In this document: positions 51,405 through 60,959 of the stretch, in pieces
How the letters are laid out: the number at the start of each line of letters is the position of its first letter
How positions within the stretch are numbered: position 1 is the stretch's first letter
Source of the DNA: Azorhizobium doebereinerae UFLA1-100
Lineage (GTDB): Bacteria; Pseudomonadota; Alphaproteobacteria; Rhizobiales; Xanthobacteraceae
DNA: 64,000 bases
Direction: 5' to 3'
Assembly: GCF_000473085.1 (NCBI RefSeq)
Contig: NZ_AXBA01000002.1
Coordinates: 62,001 to 126,000 of the forward strand
Translations under genes and position numbers: made by a program
The notes under the pieces: model-generated
What the model was told of the DNA's origin: nothing
The model's database searches: none
Seen by the model: only the letters and a program-made list of their open reading frames with translations

Positions 51405-51839
51405 TCAGTTGATCGCGGCGGCCGGCTGGGCGGCGTCCGATGCCCGCGTGGCGACCGCAGGCTTGGCAAGGCGGCGCGCGCGCTGGAGCACGGAACCGAT
51501 GCGGCGATAGAGCAGGCGCGGCAGCAGCGGCATGCCGACGGCGGCGTCATAGCCAGCCCGGCTCGCCACCCGCGCCAGGAGATGCGACGGCCCATCCACC
51601 ACCAGCACGGCGGGAATCGGGTCGGACGCTTCGCGGAACGGGTTTTCCGGAACATTCTCCGCATCGTCGGCCTGCATGACGAGAACGTCATAGCCGCGCG
51701 CGCCCAGCTCCAATTCGCTGACGAGAGACAATTCAGTGACCGAGCCGACGCCGAGCGCGCTCAAGCCCACGCGTGTGGTCTCGCGCCGCTCCGGGCTGCT
51801 GTCGATGATGAGAATGCGGGCAGTGGGCAACACCTTCAT
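51405..51839 (-). CDS. Degenerate response-regulator receiver protein
   Basis: 144 residues. The N-terminus ARILIIDSSPERRE has the acidic start of a CheY-like fold, but the usual phosphoacceptor position (GYDVLVMQADD) carries Gln instead of Asp. AVLVVDGPSHLLARVASRAGYDAAVGMP follows the normal later strands. It probably does not accept phosphate in the standard way. No output domain is attached. Similar stand-alone receivers lie near ANTAR-type regulators in other bacteria, but that is not shown here. Confidence 0.7.
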   Translation of the reverse strand: MKVLPTARILIIDSSPERRETTRVGLSALGVGSVTELSLVSELELGARGYDVLVMQADDAENVPENPFREASDPIPAVLVVDGPSHLLARVASRAGYDAAVGMPLLPRLLYRRIGSVLQRARRLAKPAVATRASDAAQPAAAIN

Positions 51840-51997
51840 GGGGCGCTCCTAAGAGGAACACGCCGACACGGCGGCCGGCGCTGAGATGAGCAGCTCCAGC
51901 CGAACGCAACCCCGCAATCACGTCCGACTCGCGGAAAATCATACCGGGGGTTGTTCGGCCAATCAACCCGCTAAGGATCAAATCGCCCCCGACCTCC

Positions 51998-53548
51998 TTA
52001 ACGGCTTCTGCCGCCCAGGATACCTCGTAATATGGCTTTTCCGAGTTGCGTGCCGACCTGCGAGGCCAGCGAGCGGGCCACCTGGCGCACCACCACCTCG
52101 GTCGTCGTCATACGCGTGGAGCCTGTGCGGGGAACGCGCGGCACGCTTCTCGACCGCTCCGGCGGGGCTTCGTCCGGCGTTGGTGCGGGCGTCTGGCGCG
52201 GGGCCTGCCCCCATGGTCCCGAAGGGGTCGCCTCTCGGGACGGCGCCTCTGGTGCCGCTGCTTTCTGCCGCAGCATCTCGAAGGCGGATTGCCGGTCCAG
52301 CACCTGGTCGTAGATGCCGCGCACCGGGCTTTGGGCCAGGACGCCCTTGCGCTCCGCATCGGTGATCGCGCCGACGCGGGATGCCGGGGGCGCGATCAGC
52401 GTGCGCTCCACCATGGACGGCGTGCCCGATCCTTCCAGCAGCGAGACCAGCGCCTCCCCCTTCCCCATCTCGCTGATGACCCGCGCGGTATCGAGCTTCG
52501 GGTTCGGCCGGAAGGTCTCGGCGGCCGCGCGCACCGCCTTCTGGTCGCGCGGCGTGAACGCGCGCAGTGCGTGCTGGACGCGATTGCCGAGCTGGGCCAG
52601 CACGCGATCCGGCACGTCGAGCGGATTCTGGGTCACGAAATAGACCCCCACGCCCTTGGAGCGGATCAGGCGGACCACCTGTTCCACCTTTTCCAGCAGC
52701 ACCTTGGGGGCGGCATCGAACAGCAGGTGCGCCTCGTCGAAGAAGAAGACCAGCTTGGGCTTGTCCAGGTCGCCCACCTCCGGCAGTTGCTCGAACAGCT
52801 CCGACAGCAACCACAGCAGGAAGGTGGCGTAGAGGCGCGGGCTGGCCATCAGCTTGTCGGACGCGAGAATCGAAATGGTGCCGTAGCCGGAGCGGTCCAC
52901 CCGCATCAGGTCGGCCATGGCCAGCGCCGGTTCGCCGAAGAAGGCGTCGCCCCCCTGGTTCTCGAGCACCAGCAACTGGCGCTGGATGGCACCCACGGTC
53001 GCGGCCGAGACGTTGCCGTAGTCCTGCGTCAGGGTCTTGGCCTGCTCCGCAACGAAGCTGAGCATCGCCCGCAGGTCCTTCAGGTCGAGCAGCAGCAGGC
53101 CCTGCTCGTCGGCGAGGCGGAAGGCGATGTTCATCACCCCCTCCTGCACCTCGTTGAGATCCATCAGCCGCGACAGCAGCAGCGGTCCCATCTCCGAGAC
53201 CGTGGCGCGGATGGGATGGCCCTTCTCCCCGAACAGGTCCCAGAACACCACCGGGAAGCTGTCCGGCGCATAGGCGATGCCCACCTCCTCGGCCCGCTTG
53301 ACCAGGAAATCCCTGGGCTCGCCACGCATGGCGATCCCGGCTAGATCGCCCTTCACATCGGAGGCGAACACCGGAACGCCGGCACGGGAGAAGCCTTCGG
53401 CCAGCACTTGGAGCGTCACCGTCTTGCCGGTGCCGGTGGCGCCGGTGACCAGGCCGTGCCGGTTGGCGAGGCGCAGCGCCAGTCGCTCGTCCTTGGCCGC
53501 CTCCGGGCTGCGTCCGACGAACACCGTCCCTGCCTGATCCGGCGTCAT
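51998..53548 (-). CDS. HerA-like DUF853 ATPase
   Basis: 516 residues. Walker A GATGTGKT (36-43) and Walker [11 protein letters not shown] (about 268-277), with [13 protein letters not shown] and [10 protein letters not shown] characteristic of the HerA/YjgR branch of DUF853. Such ATPases act on DNA or with partner nucleases; in many bacteria this gene is alone, as here. The C-terminus (about 420-516) is Pro/Arg-rich, then a helical end. No nuclease partner is nearby. Confidence 0.88.
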   Translation of the reverse strand: MTPDQAGTVFVGRSPEAAKDERLALRLANRHGLVTGATGTGKTVTLQVLAEGFSRAGVPVFASDVKGDLAGIAMRGEPRDFLVKRAEEVGIAYAPDSFPVVFWDLFGEKGHPIRATVSEMGPLLLSRLMDLNEVQEGVMNIAFRLADEQGLLLLDLKDLRAMLSFVAEQAKTLTQDYGNVSAATVGAIQRQLLVLENQGGDAFFGEPALAMADLMRVDRSGYGTISILASDKLMASPRLYATFLLWLLSELFEQLPEVGDLDKPKLVFFFDEAHLLFDAAPKVLLEKVEQVVRLIRSKGVGVYFVTQNPLDVPDRVLAQLGNRVQHALRAFTPRDQKAVRAAAETFRPNPKLDTARVISEMGKGEALVSLLEGSGTPSMVERTLIAPPASRVGAITDAERKGVLAQSPVRGIYDQVLDRQSAFEMLRQKAAAPEAPSREATPSGPWGQAPRQTPAPTPDEAPPERSRSVPRVPRTGSTRMTTTEVVVRQVARSLASQVGTQLGKAILRGILGGRSR

Positions 53549-53694
53549 GACCGCCCCCTCCTGGCTGTTTCTCCCCTACACTTGGACCGATCACCCGATC
53601 GCGGGCAAGTGCCCTCCACGCTTGCCCGGCGCCGCGAGTGCCGCCACCATGCGGGCGCCTTGGGGGAGGCAAAGAGGCTGTCAGAGGGGCTGTC

Positions 53695-54078
53695 ATGGAC
53701 GAACTCATTGCCCGCCTCATGGCCCGCGTGGGCCTGAGCGAACCACAGGCGCGCACCTCCATCGCCATCCTGCTCGCCTTCCTCGACCACGAGGCGCCGC
53801 CCGCGGCTCTGGAGCAGTTGTTCTCGGCCCTACCCGACGCAAGGGCGATGCTCGACAGCGCCGCCGAGGTGGCGGCACCGGATGCCGAAGGCACGCGGCA
53901 TTTCGGCGGCATCACCCGCCTCATGGGTGTGGCCGACCGGCTGATGGCCAACGGGCTCGACATGACACAGGTGCAGCTCACCGTGCGCGAGGTGGTCCTC
54001 TTTGCCCGCGAGCGCGCCGGCGACAGCGCGGTGGAGGAGATCGTCACCGGCATCCCCGGCCTGCGCCACGCCTTGTGA
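53695..54078 (+). CDS. Small conserved hypothetical protein
   Basis: 127 residues from ATG 53695, with AGAGGGG upstream. It begins MDELIARLMARVGL and is largely helical, with LMGVADRLMANGLDMTQVQLTVREVVLFARERAG in the middle. The pattern recalls DUF2267/DUF2780-like small proteins, but I am not sure. It precedes folP by 93 bp in the same direction. Confidence 0.6.
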   Translation: MDELIARLMARVGLSEPQARTSIAILLAFLDHEAPPAALEQLFSALPDARAMLDSAAEVAAPDAEGTRHFGGITRLMGVADRLMANGLDMTQVQLTVREVVLFARERAGDSAVEEIVTGIPGLRHAL

Positions 54079-54171
54079 AGTCGGGAAGGTGGCCGGAGCC
54101 CTTGCACTTTGCCGGCAAGGGCGGCATCGATCGCCTGCGCCAGCCACTTTTGCCATGACGGAGCCGGCCCT

Positions 54172-55014
54172 TTGAGCATCACCCCACCGGCCGCCCGCGT
54201 TCTCGATGCACGCGGTCGGCTTCTGCCCCTGGGCGACCGCACCCTCATCATGGGCATCCTCAACGTGACGCCGGATTCGTTCTCCGACGGCGGCGTCAGT
54301 GCGGCCCCGGAAACAGCGCGCGCCACCGCCCGGCGGCTGGTGGCGGAAGGGGCGGACATCCTGGACATTGGCGGCGAGAGCACCCGCCCCGGCCATACGG
54401 TTATCTCCGTGGACGAGGAATGGGCGCGCATCGCCCCCGTGCTGGACGGGCTCAGCGCGGAGCTGGGGGTCGCGATCTCGGTGGATACCTACAAGGCGGA
54501 GGTCGCCCGCCGTGCGCTCCGAGCCGGTGCGGCCATCATCAACGACATCTGGGGCTTCGCCCGCGATCCGGACATGGCGGCGGTGGTGGCCGATAGTGCG
54601 GCGGCCGCGGTGCTCATGCACAATCGCGAGGCGATAGATCCGACCATCGACGTCCTCGCCGACATGATCGCCTTCTTCGAACGCGCGTTGGAACAGGCGG
54701 CGAAGGCCGGCATTCCCGGGAGCCGCATCGTGCTCGATCCCGGCGTCGGCTTCGGCAAGACGTTCGAGCAGAACCTCGCCTGCGTCGCCCGTCTCGGGGA
54801 GTTGCGCGTACTCGGCCTGCCGCTGCTGCTCGGTACCTCGCGCAAGTCCATGATCGGCAAGGTCATCGAGACCACGCCGGAGGAGCGGCTGCCCGGCACC
54901 ATCGCCTCCAACGTCATCGGCATGATGGCCGGGGTGGAGATCATCCGCGTGCACGACGTCGCCGCCCATGTGCAGGCCGCGCGGGTCACCGAAGCCATCC
55001 GCAGGGCGGGATGA
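54172..55014 (+). CDS. folP: Dihydropteroate synthase
   Basis: 280 residues; the best start is the TTG at 54172, since no ATG in frame precedes the conserved block. The pterin-binding TIM barrel is clear: MGILNVTPDSFSDGG, DIGGESTRPGH, SVDTYKAEVARRAL, INDIWGFA, VLDPGVGFGKTFEQN and LLGTSRKSMIG. It condenses pABA with pterin diphosphate for folate synthesis, the target of sulfonamides. folK overlaps by 4 bases; folB is not between them. Confidence 0.93.
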   Translation: MSITPPAARVLDARGRLLPLGDRTLIMGILNVTPDSFSDGGVSAAPETARATARRLVAEGADILDIGGESTRPGHTVISVDEEWARIAPVLDGLSAELGVAISVDTYKAEVARRALRAGAAIINDIWGFARDPDMAAVVADSAAAAVLMHNREAIDPTIDVLADMIAFFERALEQAAKAGIPGSRIVLDPGVGFGKTFEQNLACVARLGELRVLGLPLLLGTSRKSMIGKVIETTPEERLPGTIASNVIGMMAGVEIIRVHDVAAHVQAARVTEAIRRAG

Positions 55015-55487
55015 CGCGGGCCTATCTCTGCCTCGGCGGCAATGTGGGCAACGTGGCCGACGCGCTCGGAGAGGCCCGCCGACGCCTGGAGGCGGGCGGG
55101 CTCGCCATCGCCGCCCAGTCGCCGCTCTATCGCACCCCGCCCTGGGGGTCGGTGCCGCAGCCGCCCTATCTCAACCAGGTGATCGCGGTGGACGGCGCTC
55201 CGTCCGCCCGGGCGCTGCTCACCCTCGCCCTCGACGTGGAGCGCCAGCTCGGGCGTGACCGGAGCCGCGAGGAACGCTTCGGCCCACGCACCATGGACAT
55301 CGACCTGCTCACCTTCGGCGAGGAGGTGGTGCAGGAGCCGGACCTGGAACTGCCTCATCCGCGGCTGATGGAACGCGCCTTCGCGCTGGTGCCGCTGCTG
55401 GACATCGCGCCAGACATCGTCATCGGCGGCGTCCCGGCGCGTGCGGCGCTGGCCCGACTCGATCGCAGCGGCATCGAGCCGGTCTGA
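55011..55487 (+). CDS. folK: 2-amino-4-hydroxy-6-hydroxymethyldihydropteridine pyrophosphokinase
   Basis: 158 residues. HPPK signature: [13 protein letters not shown] at the start, [34 protein letters not shown] and [22 protein letters not shown]. It makes the diphosphate substrate of FolP, so folP-folK form a two-gene folate operon. The start ATG overlaps folP. Confidence 0.93.
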   Translation: MTRAYLCLGGNVGNVADALGEARRRLEAGGLAIAAQSPLYRTPPWGSVPQPPYLNQVIAVDGAPSARALLTLALDVERQLGRDRSREERFGPRTMDIDLLTFGEEVVQEPDLELPHPRLMERAFALVPLLDIAPDIVIGGVPARAALARLDRSGIEPV

Positions 55488-55507
55488 AGCCGGAGGGCGG
55501 AGCCCAA

Positions 55508-55534
55508 AGAAAAGCCCCGCGCCAAGCGCGGGGC
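55508..55534 (-). terminator. Terminator of the CsbD gene
   Basis: GCCCCGCGC and GCGCGGGGC (55514-55522 with 55526-55534) form a 9-bp stem with a 3-base loop; on the minus strand a TTTTCTTT run follows. It lies past the stop of the minus-strand CsbD gene and also near the folK end. Confidence 0.85.
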
Positions 55535-55563
55535 CGATATCGTCTTACTCTGGCGACGACGGG

Positions 55564-55764
55564 TCAGTGCAGATCCTTGCTCCAGGTATCGACCTGGCGC
55601 TTCACCTCGTCCTTGGCGATGCCGTAGCGCTCCTGGAGCTTGCCTTCGAGAACCTCGCGGTTGCCCTTGATCTCGGCAAGATCGTCGTCCGTCAGCTTGC
55701 CCCATTGGGCCTTCACATTGCCAGTGAACTGCTTCCAATTGCCTTCGATGCGATCCCAGTTCAT
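55564..55764 (-). CDS. CsbD-family stress protein
   Basis: 66 residues from ATG 55764 with a perfect AAGGAGGG 7 bases upstream. The sequence is the CsbD hairpin: [22 protein letters not shown]...[30 protein letters not shown]. Such proteins are abundant under stress, though their role is unknown. The long leader to the divergent meaB (150 bp) likely holds both promoters. Confidence 0.92.
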   Translation of the reverse strand: MNWDRIEGNWKQFTGNVKAQWGKLTDDDLAEIKGNREVLEGKLQERYGIAKDEVKRQVDTWSKDLH

Positions 55765-55914
55765 GTCGGACCCTCCTTTCAGGAAATTTCCGGGAGACAA
55801 CGGACCAGACTCCCCGGCGGTTCCCTTGACGGAGGAAGGCCGGTTGGCCGATGGAGTTTGCATCGCTGGCTCATGCAGGCACCCTGCGAACCAGCTACAG
55901 GTGCGATTCCCTTG

Positions 55915-56949
55915 ATGGACGATCAGCCCATGACCTCGCCGCCCGCCCCGGCCGGCCCGGCCCCCGTTCCATTGAACGCGGCCGATGCGGCTCTGGCTGC
56001 GCAGGTGGCGCGCGGCGAGCGGGCGGCCCTCGCCCGCGCCATCACGCTGATCGAATCCCGCCGCCCCGACCATCGCCGCCGGGCGCAGGCGCTGCTTCAG
56101 TCCCTGCTGCCGCGCACCGGAGGCGCGTTCCGGGTCGGCATCACCGGCGTGCCGGGCGTGGGCAAGTCCACCACCATCGATGCGCTCGGCAGCTATCTCA
56201 CTGGGCAGGGCCACAAGGTGGCGGTGCTGGCGGTGGACCCATCTTCCACCCGCACCGGCGGCTCCATCCTGGGCGACAAGACCCGCATGTCCCGCCTCGC
56301 CGTGGACCCGGGTGCCTTCATCCGCCCCTCCCCTTCAGGCGGGACGCTGGGCGGCACCGCCGCCAAGACCCGCGAGACCATGCTGCTGTGCGAGGCCGCC
56401 GGCTTCGACGTGGTGCTGGTGGAGACGGTGGGCGTCGGCCAGTCGGAGACCGCCGTGGCGGACCTGACCGACACCTTCCTGGTGCTGATGCTGCCCGGTG
56501 CGGGCGACGAACTCCAGGGCATCAAGAAGGGCGTGCTGGAACTGGCCGACATCGTCGCCGTCAACAAGGCGGACGGCGACAACATGGGCCGTGCCCGCAC
56601 CGCGGCGGGGGAATATCGCGCCGCCTTGCACCTGCTCGGGGCCCGCCTGCCCTTCTGGTCGCCGCCGGTGCTCACCTATTCCGCCTTGGCCGAGACCGGC
56701 ATCGCCGAGGTGTGGGCGCAGGTGATGGCGCACAGGGCGGCCTGCGAAAACGCCGGCGCCTTCGCCCAGACGCGCCGCGCCCAGCAGGTGCGGTGGATGT
56801 GGACGCTGCTTCAGGAGGCCGTGACGGAGAAGGTGAAGACCGATCCCGCCATCAAGGCCCGTCTGCCGGACCTGGAAGCGCGCGTGGCGGACGGCACCCT
56901 GGCCCCCACCCTGGCGGCCAACGAAATCGCGGCCCTGCTCGGGCTGTGA
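55915..56949 (+). CDS. meaB: Methylmalonyl-CoA mutase-associated GTPase MeaB
   Basis: 344 residues from ATG 55915; ATG 55930 is also possible. G3E-type GTPase: Walker [10 protein letters not shown] (78-86), [38 protein letters not shown] and VNKADGDN. MeaB protects and reloads adenosylcobalamin-dependent methylmalonyl- or ethylmalonyl-CoA mutases, fitting a methylotroph using the ethylmalonyl-CoA pathway, though no mutase gene is here. The next gene overlaps its stop by 3 bases. Confidence 0.92.
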   Translation: MDDQPMTSPPAPAGPAPVPLNAADAALAAQVARGERAALARAITLIESRRPDHRRRAQALLQSLLPRTGGAFRVGITGVPGVGKSTTIDALGSYLTGQGHKVAVLAVDPSSTRTGGSILGDKTRMSRLAVDPGAFIRPSPSGGTLGGTAAKTRETMLLCEAAGFDVVLVETVGVGQSETAVADLTDTFLVLMLPGAGDELQGIKKGVLELADIVAVNKADGDNMGRARTAAGEYRAALHLLGARLPFWSPPVLTYSALAETGIAEVWAQVMAHRAACENAGAFAQTRRAQQVRWMWTLLQEAVTEKVKTDPAIKARLPDLEARVADGTLAPTLAANEIAALLGL

Positions 56950-57620
56950 TGACCCATCCCGCCCCGCCCCCATGTCCCGCGTATGGCCATCCGCCGCGCC
57001 GGGTGCTGGTGACGGGGTTCGGGCCTTTCCCCGGCATGCCGTCGAATCCGTCCGGACGGCTCGCCCGGCGCCTCGGGCATCTGGCCCGGCCGGCCCTCGC
57101 CGATCTGGATATCGTCGTGCGGGTGCTTCCCACCACCTGGAAGGCCATCGCCGATGCGCCGCGCCTGCTCGCCGAGGTGCGCCCCGACGCCGTCCTGATG
57201 CTCGGCGTCGCCGGGCGCCGGACACGGGTGTGCGTCGAGACGCGGGCGTTGAACCGTGCGGCCGATGCGCCTGATGCCACCCGCCGCCATCCTCCCGGAA
57301 GGCGTTTGGTGGCGGACGCCCCGCCACTGCTCACCACGACCGCCGACGCCCTGCTGCTGACGCAGGCGCTGCATCCCGTCCCCTCCGCGCTGTCGCGGGA
57401 TGCGGGGCGCTATCTGTGCAACGCGCTCTTCTTCCGCATGCTGTGGGCGCTGAAGGCCAACCCGGCACCCGTCCCGGCGGTGTTCGTGCATATCCCGGCA
57501 ATGCCGCGCCTCGGCCGGGCAGCGCACGAGGCGAACCTCACCTCAGCCGTGGGCAATCTTCTGGTGCGATTGATGCAGCAGAGCCGCCGCATCACCCCGC
57601 GGGGAACCGATCTCCCATGA
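56949..57620 (+). CDS. Pyroglutamyl-peptidase I-like protein (C15)
   Basis: 223 residues. VLVTGFGPFPGMPSNPSG opens the peptidase C15 fold, with the catalytic residues Glu97 (VCVETRALN), Cys157 (GRYLCNALFF) and His181 (VFVHIPAMP) all in place. It removes N-terminal pyroglutamate from peptides in the cytoplasm. It lies in a translationally coupled run meaB, this gene, TSUP transporter and TIGR02186, which may be chance operon structure rather than one pathway. Confidence 0.85.
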   Translation: MTHPAPPPCPAYGHPPRRVLVTGFGPFPGMPSNPSGRLARRLGHLARPALADLDIVVRVLPTTWKAIADAPRLLAEVRPDAVLMLGVAGRRTRVCVETRALNRAADAPDATRRHPPGRRLVADAPPLLTTTADALLLTQALHPVPSALSRDAGRYLCNALFFRMLWALKANPAPVPAVFVHIPAMPRLGRAAHEANLTSAVGNLLVRLMQQSRRITPRGTDLP

Positions 57621-58570
57621 CGATCTACCTGCCGATCGCCGAACTGCCCGTCGCCATGTTCGCCCTCTTCGCGCTGGGCGCGGCGGTGGGCTTCGTCTCG
57701 GGCATGTTCGGCGTCGGCGGCGGCTTCCTGATGACGCCGCTGCTGATCTTCATCGGCGTGCCTCCGGCAGTGGCGGTGGCGAGCGTGTCCACCCATATGG
57801 CCGCCTCCTCCTTCTCGGGGGCGCTGTCCTATTTCCGTAAAGGCATGGTGGACATCTCGCTGTCCGGCGTCCTGCTGACCGGGGGCCTCGCCGGCACGGT
57901 CGCGGGCGTCGCCGTCTTCACCCTGCTGCGCGCGCTGGGGCAGGTGGATCTCGTCATCGGCATCTCCTACGTGACCCTGCTCTCCACCCTCGGCCTCCTG
58001 ATGCTCAGCGAGAGCCTGCGGGCCATCGCGCGGACGCGGGCGGGACAGCCGCCCCTGGTGCGCCGGCCGGGCACGCGGGCCTGGTTCCTGCGCATGCCGC
58101 TGAAGGTGCGGTTCCGGCGCTCGCGCATCTATGTGTCGCTGATCCCGGTGGTCGGGCTCGGCTTCATCATCGGCTTCCTGGGGGCGCTGCTCGGCATCGG
58201 CGGCGGTTTCCTGCTGGTGCCGGCGCTGATCTACATGCTGCGCGTGCCCACCCAGACCGCGATCGGCACCTCGCTCGTGCTGACGCTGGTGACCATGAGC
58301 ATGGCCACCGTCCTCCAGGCGACGGTGAACGGCACGGTGGATGCGGTGCTCGCGCTCATCCTGATGGTGGGCGGAACCATGGGCGCGCAGTTCGGCGCCC
58401 GTGCGGGACAGGGCATGAAGGCTGAGCACCTGCGGCTGCTGCTCGGCCTGCTGGTGCTCGGTGTCGGCCTGCGGGTCGGCTACGACCTCGTGCGCACGCC
58501 GGGGGACATCTATGCCGTGACCGTGCAGGAGCAGCGCGCCACGCAGCACCAGCCGGAGGGCCGGCCATGA
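57617..58570 (+). CDS. TSUP (TauE/SafE) family transporter
   Basis: 317 residues. Seven or eight membrane segments with the repeated GMFGVGGGFLMTPLLIFIGVP and GIGGGFLLVPALIYMLRVPTQTAIGTS motifs of sulfite exporter TauE/SafE proteins. It would export sulfite, sulfonate or organic anions. The next gene (TIGR02186) is a frequent partner of such transporters in Alphaproteobacteria and overlaps by 4 bases. Confidence 0.88.
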   Translation: MTIYLPIAELPVAMFALFALGAAVGFVSGMFGVGGGFLMTPLLIFIGVPPAVAVASVSTHMAASSFSGALSYFRKGMVDISLSGVLLTGGLAGTVAGVAVFTLLRALGQVDLVIGISYVTLLSTLGLLMLSESLRAIARTRAGQPPLVRRPGTRAWFLRMPLKVRFRRSRIYVSLIPVVGLGFIIGFLGALLGIGGGFLLVPALIYMLRVPTQTAIGTSLVLTLVTMSMATVLQATVNGTVDAVLALILMVGGTMGAQFGARAGQGMKAEHLRLLLGLLVLGVGLRVGYDLVRTPGDIYAVTVQEQRATQHQPEGRP

Positions 58571-59367
58571 GCGAAACGGCGCGCGGGCTGCGCCTCGCCA
58601 CGCCGCGAAGGTCGGGAGCAGCCCTTTTCATCGGCTTTCTCCTCGGCCTCGCCGGCGGCCCGGCAGCCGCCGAGCGTCTGGTGCTGTCGGTGTCCCAGCA
58701 TGACGTGCGGATCACTTCCAATTTCGCGGGCGCGGAACTGGTGCTGTTCGGCGTGGCCGAGGGCACGACGCCCGGTCCTTATGACGTCGCGATCACCGTG
58801 CGCGGGCCGCATGAGACCGCCGTCACCTGGCGCAAATCGCAGGTGCTGGGTCTATGGATCAATACGGAAAGCCGCACCTTCGTCGACACCCCCTCCTATC
58901 TGGCGGTGGCAACGAACCGTCCGGTCGATGCCATCGCCGCGCCCGAGATCCTACGCCGGGAGCAGATCGGCCTTGCCCGCAACATCCTGATCCAGAAGGT
59001 CGGCCCCGACTTCGCCGACGTCGTGCCCGAAGAGCCGTTCCGCGCTGCCTTCCTGCGCATCAAGGGCGCGGAGGGCCTCTATGGCGAGCAGCCCCAGGGC
59101 GTGCTGTTTCTCTCCGATACCGCGTTCCGCGCCACCTTCCAGGTGCCGGGCCGGGCCCGCACCGGACGCTATGAGGTGGCGGCGAAACTGTTCCGTGACG
59201 GCACCATGCTCGCGGAGGCGCACACGGCCTTCACTATCGAGAAAGCCGGGTTCGAAGCGCAGATTGCCGGTTTCGCCGAAAATAGCGGGTTTTTCTATGG
59301 TCTTGCGGTCGCCTGCGGCGCCCTCGCCGTGGGCTTCGTCGCAAACCTGATGTTTCGTCGGGATTAA
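58567..59367 (+). CDS. TIGR02186 family exported membrane-anchored protein
   Basis: 266 residues. Signal peptide (about 19-36, ending AAAER), a beta-rich periplasmic domain (LVLSVSQHDVRITSNFAGAELVLFGVAEG), and a C-terminal membrane anchor (GLAVACGALAVGFVANLMF) with short basic tail. This is the partner commonly found with a TSUP transporter; its role is unknown but may assist export. The stop is followed by a 543-bp gap. Confidence 0.85.
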   Translation: MSETARGLRLATPRRSGAALFIGFLLGLAGGPAAAERLVLSVSQHDVRITSNFAGAELVLFGVAEGTTPGPYDVAITVRGPHETAVTWRKSQVLGLWINTESRTFVDTPSYLAVATNRPVDAIAAPEILRREQIGLARNILIQKVGPDFADVVPEEPFRAAFLRIKGAEGLYGEQPQGVLFLSDTAFRATFQVPGRARTGRYEVAAKLFRDGTMLAEAHTAFTIEKAGFEAQIAGFAENSGFFYGLAVACGALAVGFVANLMFRRD

Positions 59368-59910
59368 ACTTGCCGGCTCAGGACCACCCTGGTTCCCGGC
59401 CCTCTCCACAACCGCACAACACCTGATGTACGCAATTTTTGTATAGCCAAGTCCAAGCTTTGTGCAGGACATGAGCGAGGTCTCAACATTTTCCTTGCAG
59501 GAATGAGATCGGCAGGTTGTATAGCATGGTATATCTGCTAACGAACGCATCGTAGTTTGCGTGCGAGCTTCGGGTACCAAGCCCTGACCGGTGCCCGTAG
59601 GGGGTGGGACGGCGTCCTTCGGGACGCCGTCCCCACCTTGACACCCGCAGCGACCTCTCCGGCCGGCCGGACAAATGCGCGCACACCCGCTACCCTTGTC
59701 CGCCAGCAGCATGCGCTCACCCGCGCAAGGCGCATCTCACGGTGCGGTTAAGGGTAGGCGCGGCGGCCCTTTCAAGGCATAGAAGCAGCGGTTCCGGAGG
59801 GGATCCGCAGGCACGGCAGCGGGCGTGCGACGTCCATACCTCCCATTCACTGTACGCGCGTGGCCGGCCTGGCATCTGGCCGGCGCGGATGCGCTCCGCG
59901 GGGGCCTGGA
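59368..59910 (+). other. 543-bp gap with one strong hairpin
   Basis: No supported gene. The part 59420-59560 is AT-richer than its neighbours and may hold a promoter. At 59606-59633 lies a hairpin: GGGACGGCGTCC pairs exactly with GGACGCCGTCCC over a TTCG tetraloop. It lacks a T-run and may be a factor-assisted terminator or an extragenic palindrome. Open frames crossing it are short and of atypical composition. Confidence 0.5.
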
Positions 59911-60693
59911 ATGTCGAGCACCGTCTTCATCACCGTGGACAAGGGCATCGCGCGCCTCGTCCTGTCGAACCCCGAGCGGCGCAACGCCATCTCCGGCGCC
60001 ATGTGGCGCAGCCTCGCCGATTTCGCCGCTTCGGCCGCTACACGCAGCGATATCCGCGCGGCCGTCATTCGCGGCGAAGGCACGCTGGCCTTTTCTGGCG
60101 GAGCGGACATTTCCGATTTCGACGCGACCCGCGCCGACGCGTCCGGGGCACAGACGTATGACGAGCTGGTGGAAGGCGTGTGCGCCGCCACCCAGGCCCT
60201 GCCCTTTCCGACGCTCGCTCTCGTGCACGGCGCATGTGTCGGCGCCGGCGCCGCGCTGGCCGCCAATTGCGATCTGCGCCTTGCCGCCGATACCGCATTC
60301 TTCGCCATTCCGGCCGCCCGGCTCGGGCTCGGCTACGATCCCCGCGGCGTGGCCCGGCTGGTGCGCGCGTTCGGCCCCCAGGCCACGCGAATGATGCTGT
60401 TTACCGCCGAACGCCTCTCCGCTGAGCGCGCCTTCGCCCTTGGCGCGGTGGACCAGATCGCCCCGGCCGAGGAGGTGGATGCCGCTGCCGACCGCCTGCT
60501 CGCCCGCATGGCGGAAAATGCCCCCCTCACGCTGCGCGCGGCCAAGCTGTCCATCCGTGCCGCCGAGGGTGCCGGCGGCGGCGCCTTTGCCGAGGCCAAG
60601 CGCCAGACCGCCGCCGCCAATGCCAGCGCCGACTATCGCGAGGGGCGCCTCGCCTTCGCCGAAAAGCGCCCGCCACGCTTCAAGGGAGCTTAG
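59911..60693 (+). CDS. Crotonase-superfamily protein, non-canonical active site
   Basis: 260 residues from ATG 59911. The fold is enoyl-CoA hydratase/isomerase: LSNPERRNAISGAMW, FSGGADISDF for the CoA/oxyanion site, VHGACVGAGAALAANCDLRLAA and FAIPAARLGLGYDPRGVARL. Both glutamates of true hydratases (in GGGCELA and PEI..G positions) are replaced by Ala, so simple crotonase chemistry is unlikely. It could be an isomerase, hydrolase or decarboxylase of the superfamily. It stands alone, 217 bp after a hairpin-rich gap. Confidence 0.8.
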   Translation: MSSTVFITVDKGIARLVLSNPERRNAISGAMWRSLADFAASAATRSDIRAAVIRGEGTLAFSGGADISDFDATRADASGAQTYDELVEGVCAATQALPFPTLALVHGACVGAGAALAANCDLRLAADTAFFAIPAARLGLGYDPRGVARLVRAFGPQATRMMLFTAERLSAERAFALGAVDQIAPAEEVDAAADRLLARMAENAPLTLRAAKLSIRAAEGAGGGAFAEAKRQTAAANASADYREGRLAFAEKRPPRFKGA

Positions 60694-60884
60694 GGCGGCG
60701 CCGGCGTGTCCTGCCCTCGCCGGCCGCAGGCGGCCCGTGGGCTTGGCGCCTCATCGCGGTATTTTCCGGGCCTGTCCCGCGCCTGCCAGCCGCGCCCCAG
60801 CTTCCCTCGGCGCGGGTTGTGCACAGGCGGCGCGGAGCGTTGGACAGCACCGGGTGGGGCGGATATTGTCCCGCGCCGGCGCAT

Positions 60885-60959
60885 TGGGGCGTAGCCAAGT
60901 GGTAAGGCAGGGGATTTTGATTCCCCCATTCCCAGGTTCGAATCCTGGCGCCCCAGCCA
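60885..60959 (+). tRNA. tRNA-Gln (TTG)
   Basis: Full cloverleaf: acceptor TGGGGCG with CGCCCCA, anticodon arm GGGGA-TTTTGAT-TCCCC giving anticodon TTG, T arm GGTTCGAATC, encoded CCA. 75 nt. No integrated element is seen on its 3' side within the window. Confidence 0.97.
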
